From BMS3B sp964501105 (GTDB lineage Archaea; Hydrothermarchaeota; Hydrothermarchaeia; Hydrothermarchaeales; BMS3B): a stretch of 60,397 bases of DNA. Below the pieces are notes generated by a model. That model had not been told where the DNA came from, made no database searches, and saw only the letters and a program-made list of their open reading frames with translations. Shown one piece after another: positions 57,287 to 60,397 of this stretch (its first letter is position 1; every line of letters begins with the position of its first letter). The position numbers were made by a program, and so were the translations under genes. The stretch lies in NCBI GenBank assembly GCA_964501105.1, contig CAZCRG010000001.1, positions 1 to 60,397 on the forward strand. Direction: 5' to 3'.

Positions 57287-58048
57287 ATGATTGATAAAGT
57301 TGAAACAGGAATATATGGTCTGGATGAGATGCTTGAAGGAGGGTTTCCCGGAGGTTATACTATCCTGATATCGGGTGGTCCAGGTACTGGAAAGTCAACC
57401 CTTGCAATGCAATTCCTGATAAATGGTATTGAGAGGGGAGAAGAGGGCATATATATAACTTTTGAAGAGAGACCAAAAGATATAATAAGAAACTTTTCCC
57501 AGTACGGCTGGGACCTGAGTAATATATATATTATAGGGGTTGTAACTAAAAAATCAAGTTTTGTGCCTCCTGTTGATTATGTCACTGATGTTGAGGGTGA
57601 AGAGAAAAACTACAGAGAATATACTCCCAAGAACTTTTCAGTTGACCTTCTCAGAGATATTATAATAGAGGAAGTTAAAAAAAGAAATGCCAAGAGGCTT
57701 GTTATTGACTCGCTACCTGCCCTTGCGTTGCATTTTGATAGTGAAACAAAGATAAGAGAGGAAATCTTAGGGCTTGTCAACCTCCTGGCAGAGCTTGAGT
57801 GTACCTCCCTTATTCTTACAGAGATGCCAATGGATGGTAAGGGTATAAGCAGATATGGTATTGAGGAATTTCTTGTGCATGGTGTTATAGCACTTTACAA
57901 TATCAGAAAAGGTAGTGAGAGAGTAAGGGGACTTGAGATTCTTAAAATGAGAGGTACTAGGCATAGTAAGAAAATCTGCCTCATGGAGATAGGAGCCTCA
58001 GGAATAGAAGTATATCCCAGTGAAAGTCTCTACAGCGAGGAATATTAA
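57287..58048 (+). CDS. KaiC-family RecA-like ATPase
   Basis: Single RecA-type ATPase domain of 253 residues. The family start VETGIYGLDEMLEGGFPGGYTILISGGPGTGKST includes Walker A at about residues 30-38; FEERP follows, and Walker B is RLVIDSLPALAL. The close ...HSKKICLMEIGASGIEVYP is typical of archaeal KaiC-like proteins. Archaeal members include ArlH/FlaH of the archaellum and signalling ATPases with unknown partners. Because a secretion ATPase gene lies nearby, a role with that machine is plausible but not proven. Confidence 0.9.
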   Translation: MIDKVETGIYGLDEMLEGGFPGGYTILISGGPGTGKSTLAMQFLINGIERGEEGIYITFEERPKDIIRNFSQYGWDLSNIYIIGVVTKKSSFVPPVDYVTDVEGEEKNYREYTPKNFSVDLLRDIIIEEVKKRNAKRLVIDSLPALALHFDSETKIREEILGLVNLLAELECTSLILTEMPMDGKGISRYGIEEFLVHGVIALYNIRKGSERVRGLEILKMRGTRHSKKICLMEIGASGIEVYPSESLYSEEY

Positions 58049-58303
58049 TGGCAAGGTTTTCGTTCTTATCCACAGTATTACTGAGAAGTAGAAGGTCAGA
58101 ATCAAAGGTGCATTCCTGAAGCAAACTGGATTATTCTTTACAGACAGAACTGCTATATTGCCTGGCTGTATAATCCACACAGAATTAGAGTGGTCAAAGT
58201 TATCACATCTCAAGTCATACAGGATTTTAACAGGTCTAACCAGTATTGCCCATACAACATATTTCTCAAAGTGGCAGATTAAATTAATTCCTGCCCTATA
58301 CAC
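57998..58303 (-). CDS. Possible small gene or remnant overlapping the KaiC-like gene
   Basis: A 101-codon frame on the minus strand, starting with GTG 2 bp after the stop of the next upstream minus-strand gene. The middle contains VKILYDLRCDNFD and VWIIQPGNIAVLSVKNN, where PGN and the surrounding beta-like strands recall archaellin- or pilin-type beta-sandwich proteins. Its last 51 bp overlap the KaiC-like gene, and the tail after the PG segment looks unlike the rest. It may be a real small gene, a frameshifted extension of the upstream gene, or chance. I cannot separate these. Confidence 0.3.
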   Translation of the reverse strand: MYRAGINLICHFEKYVVWAILVRPVKILYDLRCDNFDHSNSVWIIQPGNIAVLSVKNNPVCFRNAPLILTFYFSVILWIRTKTLPLIFLAVETFTGIYFYS

Positions 58304-58305
58304 TT

Positions 58306-58785
58306 TCAGTATTGTTGTGCATTCCCTCCAGTAACTGGCCTGGGGCTAAAGGCAAAAGGCGGAATTGGTGGAGGGAGCCTCGCCTTTTCAGCAATAATTC
58401 CTATGACTGGCAGCACAGCCAGAGATATATTTGTCTCTATAGCCACTCTAACGTCAAGAGGCAGCATATTATATTCCTGGTAGCTCCAGATGTCAAAAAT
58501 TTTCTGTATTTCATCAGTACTTTCATGGCTGACAAGCACCATAATACTGCAGTCGATAGTCCCTATCTCCTTTCTTCTGCCACCCTCCTCCTCATAGTAT
58601 CCAATAGAAATTCTATGTCTACTGCGAATTGAGTTAAGATTGTAAAGTTCAGGTGGCTGAGTTGTATGGTTAATGTCGATTCTGATATCACGCATTGTAG
58701 TTCTAATATCAGGAATTTCAATACTGGTACTTATTTCAAGCTTTTTTACAAGTATCTCTATACGCATTCTCACAACTCCCTGCAC
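58306..58785 (-). CDS. Unknown protein next to the secretion ATPase
   Basis: Unrecognised protein of 159 residues from the start at 58785, or 153 if ATG 58767 (MRIEILVKK) is used; GGGAG about 8 bp before ATG 58767 favours the shorter form. It is rich in beta-prone stretches (IEIPDIRTTMRDIRIDINH, RHRISIGYYEEEGG, DCSIMVLVSH) and ends in a Pro-rich stretch (RLPPPIPPFAFSPRPVTGG). No hydrophobic signal is present. It lies 132 bp after the ATPase gene on the same strand; a shared function is possible from location alone. Confidence 0.62.
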   Translation of the reverse strand: MQGVVRMRIEILVKKLEISTSIEIPDIRTTMRDIRIDINHTTQPPELYNLNSIRSRHRISIGYYEEEGGRRKEIGTIDCSIMVLVSHESTDEIQKIFDIWSYQEYNMLPLDVRVAIETNISLAVLPVIGIIAEKARLPPPIPPFAFSPRPVTGGNAQQY

Positions 58786-58917
58786 GACCCATAACTCTAT
58801 CCAGTATCAATTTTATTTTTCCTGCTGTAAAGATTCTTATGTAAAAGCTGCAAACACAACCTATTTCCATGGTTTCCTCTCAGACAATAACAATCAATGC
58901 TAAATATCCCAATTTAC

Positions 58918-60384
58918 TTAACCCTTTAGTAATCTCTCCACTTCACCCATAGTTTCATCAGGATTTCTGTAATATTTTTTAATCCATTGATAAACTTCTT
59001 CAAACTTGTATATATCCTTGTATATCAGGAAATCAAGAAGAAGTTTTCTTCTTTCCTTCTCATTTATTAACTCTGAAGAAGGCATTGCAGTCTTTTCTGA
59101 AAGTTTTCTGTACAACACAGGTGGAGTTCCTGTCGGTACAACCTCATCCCTCTCTGGATCATACTCATAAATTTTATTCAGGAGTACTCTGTCCATCTCA
59201 ATACCTGCTACCTCTGCCACTTCACTTATCCTTCTCAGAGTTTTTCCTTTCATAGTTATTCTATTTTGCATTACAATAATATCGAGGGCTGGAATCATAA
59301 TATAGGGAACATTCATTGGTGGGTTTGTTAGTCTTGTTATGGTCTCCATGGCAGTATTGGCATGTAATGTGCCCATACAACCTTCATGTCCTGTATTCAT
59401 GGCAGTGAAAAGAGTGCTTGCCTCTTCACCTCTAACCTCACCCAGGATTATCCTGTCTGGACGCATCCTCAGGGTATTAATAAGAAGTTGATTAAAATCA
59501 ACTCCACCTTTTCCTTCTGGATTTGGTAGCCTTGTCTCAAGCCTTACCTTATGTTTAACTGGAAGCTGAAGCTCTGCAGTATCCTCAATTGTAATTACTC
59601 TATCTTCCGGAGGAATAAAAGAGCACAGCACATTTAGTGTGGTGGTCTTACCCGAGCCTGTGCCACCGGCAATAAGTACATTTGCTGCTTTTGTTCCAAG
59701 TCCATCAACAGCCAGCCATAAAAAGGCTGCCAGCTCTGAGCTAAGAGTCCTGAATTTTAAAAGATTTACTATTGAAAAAGCTTCTTTTTTAAATTTTCTT
59801 ATAGTTATTGTGGGGCCATCAAGGGATGGGGGAGTAAGTGTGGCATTTACTCTTGAACCATCACTGAGCCTTGCATCAAGAAGAGGATTTGCCATATCAA
59901 TTGTTCTACCACAACTTCTGGCAATCCTCTCAATAACCTTCACAATCTCTTCCCTGTTTCTATAGACCAGGTTGCTCTCACACATCCCATATTTCCTGTG
60001 AACCACAAAAACTGGTAATTTTTCACCAATAACCATTATCTCTTCAAGATCATCATTCTCAAGAAGAAGGTCAAGATAACCATAACCATGCATCTCCCTG
60101 AGGATATAATCCACTATTACCTCTGCCTTTTCTTTATCTATATTAACATTGTATCTGCCAAGCTCAAGTTCATCTACAATTAAACTTAAAATTATATTTC
60201 TTTCTTCCTCACCGCCAATCCTTCCATTCAACTCTGAAGAAAACTGCTTTATTGCTTTATTTTTAATAATATCTATAAAAATTTCCTCTTCTTTTGAAAA
60301 ATCTGGTATATCTATGAGTAACTTCTTACCTTCCTCATCTTCAACTACTTTGTAACCCTGAGCCTCATAGAGTATATTCATCAA
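58918..60384 (-). CDS. Type IV pilus/archaellum-type secretion ATPase (GspE/VirB11 family)
   Basis: Motor ATPase of 488 residues that drives assembly of type IV pilus-like filaments or type II/IV secretion. An N-terminal helical domain (about 1-130) precedes the ATPase. Walker A GGTGSGKTTT is at about 240-249, the Asp box is ITIEDTAEL, Walker B is PDRIILGEVRGEE, and the His box is CMGTLHANTA. The ISEVAEVAGIE end is usual for archaeal members. The start at 60384 is supported by TTATAATATTAA at 60386-60397, a likely TATA element. The partner membrane protein (TadC/FlaJ-like) is not in the window. Confidence 0.94.
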   Translation of the reverse strand: MMNILYEAQGYKVVEDEEGKKLLIDIPDFSKEEEIFIDIIKNKAIKQFSSELNGRIGGEEERNIILSLIVDELELGRYNVNIDKEKAEVIVDYILREMHGYGYLDLLLENDDLEEIMVIGEKLPVFVVHRKYGMCESNLVYRNREEIVKVIERIARSCGRTIDMANPLLDARLSDGSRVNATLTPPSLDGPTITIRKFKKEAFSIVNLLKFRTLSSELAAFLWLAVDGLGTKAANVLIAGGTGSGKTTTLNVLCSFIPPEDRVITIEDTAELQLPVKHKVRLETRLPNPEGKGGVDFNQLLINTLRMRPDRIILGEVRGEEASTLFTAMNTGHEGCMGTLHANTAMETITRLTNPPMNVPYIMIPALDIIVMQNRITMKGKTLRRISEVAEVAGIEMDRVLLNKIYEYDPERDEVVPTGTPPVLYRKLSEKTAMPSSELINEKERRKLLLDFLIYKDIYKFEEVYQWIKKYYRNPDETMGEVERLLKG

Positions 60385-60397
60385 GTTAATATTATAA

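Noticed and set aside
1..60397. CRISPR arrays, insertion sequences and attachment sites
   Set aside because: No regular spaced repeats, transposase motifs or tRNA-flanking direct repeats were found on reading both strands.

Overview
This window is a gene-dense piece of an archaeal chromosome of euryarchaeal type. The evidence for Archaea is direct: a complete archaeal RNA polymerase operon, SRP54, RadB, an SMC/ScpA pair, ribosomal proteins L30e and S17e, and GTP cyclohydrolase MptA. RNA polymerase subunit B is split into B'' and B', which is typical of methanogens and their relatives. MptA (first step of methanopterin-type pterins), Sep-tRNA:Cys-tRNA synthase, a pyruvate carboxylase B subunit and an HdrD/DsrK-like iron-sulfur protein point to an anaerobic, methanogen-related lineage. 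The exact class cannot be decided from the sequence alone. Ribosome binding sites of the form AGGTGA, 4-8 nt before the start, are frequent, and many neighbouring genes overlap by 4 bp.

Layout. 1-2.5 kb: an AT-rich run of three small unknown membrane proteins ending in a UbiA-type prenyltransferase. 2.5-6.5 kb (minus): mptA, a Ski2-like helicase and trpF in one tight operon. 6.6-8.3 kb: a membrane polyferredoxin and an MFS transporter that overlap tail to tail. 8.4-13.6 kb (minus): a seven-gene, almost fully overlapping operon containing threonine synthase, a ubiquitin-like small modifier, a YkgJ-type Cys-cluster protein, an E1/ThiF-like activating enzyme, TusA, a DUF169 protein and Sep-tRNA:Cys-tRNA synthase. 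It is preceded by two palindromic operator-like sites and looks like a dedicated sulfur-relay system. It is the most interesting locus here. 13.6-22.3 kb: hxlB, a membrane protein with its HTH regulator, srp54, small regulators, rps17e-dapA-dapB, sppA and a methyltransferase-like protein.

22.4-31 kb: pycB, a PfkB kinase, a rhomboid protease, an Lrp-type regulator with a Cys-rich tail, a cytochrome b/HdrD-like membrane redox pair, DUF445, a predicted lipoprotein form of bifunctional nuclease, dcd, a broken gene and tRNA-Ser(GCU). 31-41.3 kb (plus): smc-scpA-unknown, a B3/B4 domain protein, a short ADP-dependent sugar kinase homologue, a radical SAM/SPASM protein, ferredoxin, radB and a DUF362 ferredoxin. 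41.4-55 kb (minus): 5S rRNA, tRNA-Asp and tRNA-Lys, then the long operon rpoH-rpoB''-rpoB'-rpoA'-rpoA''-rpl30e-nusA-rps12-rps7-fusA-tuf-rps10.

55-60.4 kb: a small operon with one clear and one possible roadblock/LC7 protein, a divergently transcribed KaiC-family ATPase, unknown proteins, and a type IV pilus/archaellum-type secretion ATPase at the window edge. This last region may be a small-GTPase-style or KaiC-based control module for a surface appendage; that is inference from domain content and adjacency.

Notable small-scale points: rps17e has no ATG, GTG or TTG in frame and seems to start at ATA behind a perfect ribosome binding site. Four convergent gene pairs overlap by 20-31 bp. No CRISPR array, insertion sequence or rRNA other than 5S was seen.
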